Below, piece by piece: positions 63,278-64,000 of a stretch of 64,000 nucleotides of DNA. The translations under genes were made by a program, and so were the position numbers. The stretch covers positions 4,712,001-4,776,000 of the forward strand of contig NZ_CP107036.1 in assembly GCF_029542085.1 (NCBI RefSeq). Direction: 5' to 3'. The first letter of the stretch is position 1, and every line of letters begins with the position of its first letter. The notes under the pieces are model-generated. The model was not told where the DNA came from and made no database searches. It saw nothing but the letters and a program-made list of their open reading frames with translations. The stretch comes from Sphingobacterium sp. ML3W (GTDB lineage Bacteria > Bacteroidota > Bacteroidia > Sphingobacteriales > Sphingobacteriaceae).

Positions 63278-64000
63278 TTATTTTTTGATGTAAGATACTT
63301 CTTTTACAGCTTTAACTACTTTTTCTACATTAGGTAAAGCCGCTTCAATCAATGTTGGCGCATAAGGAAGAGGTACGTCAGCACAATTCACACGAATTAC
63401 AGGAGCGTCCAAATAATCAAATGCATTGCGTTGTACATTAAATGCTAAATCAGTAGAGATTGACGCCAAAGGCCATGCTTCCTCTACGATAACCAGACGG
63501 TTTGTTTTCTTTACAGATTCAATAAGCGTAGGGTAATCAATAGGACGTACAGAACGCAAATCGATCAATTCTACACTGATACCTTCTTTTTTCAATTCTT
63601 CAACTGCAGGAATTACAACACGAGGAAGCATTTTACCGAAAGAAACAACAGTAACATCAGTACCTTCTTGAATGATATTTGCTTTTCCGATTTCCAGGTA
63701 GTACTCTTCTTCAGGAACTTCGCCTTTATCACCGTACATGACCTCAGATTCCATGAAAATAACTGGATCTGGATCAATAATAGAAGATTTCAATAAACCT
63801 TTAGCTTCGTAAGGGTTTGAAGGAACAACCACTTTCAAACCGGGTGTATTTGCAAACCAGTTTTCAAAGTTTTGAGAGTGTTGTGCTGCTAGCTGACCTG
63901 CATTTCCTGTCGGGCCACGGAAGACCATAGGGATAGAAAATTGTCCACCACTCATGGAGTGGATTTTTGCAGCAGCATTGATAACTTGGTCAATCGCAAC
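63278..64000 (-). CDS. pdhB: Pyruvate dehydrogenase E1 beta subunit, partial (5' end cut by the window)
   Basis: The C-terminal 240 residues of an E1 beta subunit of a 2-oxo acid dehydrogenase; the frame stays open to the right edge, with QVINAAAKIHSMSGGQF before the first internal Met. Transketolase-like pyrimidine-domain marks are PMVFRGPTGNAGQLAAQHSQ, and the C-terminal domain has SFGKMLPRVVIPAVEEL and IDLRSVRPIDYPTLIESV with IVEEAW. Pyruvate is the likely substrate by close resemblance; a branched-chain enzyme is less likely. Confidence 0.95.
   Translation of the reverse strand, partial: VAIDQVINAAAKIHSMSGGQFSIPMVFRGPTGNAGQLAAQHSQNFENWFANTPGLKVVVPSNPYEAKGLLKSSIIDPDPVIFMESEVMYGDKGEVPEEEYYLEIGKANIIQEGTDVTVVSFGKMLPRVVIPAVEELKKEGISVELIDLRSVRPIDYPTLIESVKKTNRLVIVEEAWPLASISTDLAFNVQRNAFDYLDAPVIRVNCADVPLPYAPTLIEAALPNVEKVVKAVKEVSYIKK

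Overview
The window looks like a chromosome segment of a low-GC Bacteroidota bacterium, most likely Sphingobacteriaceae (Sphingobacterium-like). I base this on gene content (a GldH lipoprotein, a PSP1/RicT-holB cluster, SecA of about 1,100 residues with a zinc C-terminus, MqnD of the futalosine menaquinone route, KduI/KduD), on Bacteroidota-type TAnnTTTG -7 promoter boxes, and on weak use of Shine-Dalgarno sites. The genus is inference. No rRNA, tRNA, CRISPR, prophage or insertion sequence was recognised. Almost all genes are ordinary housekeeping genes.

Layout. 0.1-2 kb: a small membrane protein, a TruC-like pseudouridine synthase and a propeller-like protein. 2-6 kb: gcvT, a rhodanese operon and an M28 peptidase. 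5.7-11.7 kb (minus): secA, a SPOR protein, an M20 amidohydrolase, a TPK-like protein and a GNAT acetyltransferase. 12-14 kb: surE, a small membrane protein and mqnD. 14-17 kb (plus): kduI, a DUF4861 protein and kduD, a uronate-type sugar operon. 17-19.4 kb (minus): two secreted paralogues and a secreted FGE-like protein. 19.6-25 kb (minus): yicC-gmk-nadD, a CAP protein and dnaN followed by two DedA proteins. 25-31 kb (plus): holB-ricT-gldH-lpxK and three small secreted LTxxQ-like proteins. 31-38.3 kb: dnaA, dxs, scpA, thiL and nadA. 38.3-41.7 kb: a 3.4 kb gene-free, very AT-rich region. 41.7-50 kb: nadB, a gamma carbonic anhydrase, an Ig-like lipoprotein, mnmG, an ABC-F ATPase and apaG. 50-60.7 kb (plus): a tetrapyrrole methylase, an alpha/beta hydrolase, Nif3, a zinc-ribbon protein, a tricorn-type protease, a CPBP protease, cdsA and a DUF2461 protein. 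60.7-64 kb: anmK, gcvH, a secreted DUF protein and pdhB, which is cut by the right edge.

The most interesting part is the origin-like domain at about 38-48 kb. The gene-free region between the divergent quinolinate genes nadA and nadB carries a degenerate tandem repeat of about 153 bp and dispersed relatives of it. Next to nadB it ends in a roughly 360-bp cluster of DnaA-box-like 9-mers (TTTTCCACA type), where top-strand composition changes from A-rich to G- and T-rich. About 6 kb further on, two parS-like ParB sites (core GTTCCACGTGAAAC) flank the mnmG promoter. With dnaA, dnaN and mnmG all present, I infer that the chromosome origin lies in this window, near 41.3-41.7 kb rather than beside dnaA.

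Functional links: NAD synthesis (nadA, nadB, nadD), thiamine (thiL and a possible degenerate TPK-like protein), glycine cleavage (gcvT and gcvH, unlinked), replication and segregation (dnaA, dnaN, holB, scpA, parS), and envelope building (secA, lpxK, cdsA, anmK, gldH).
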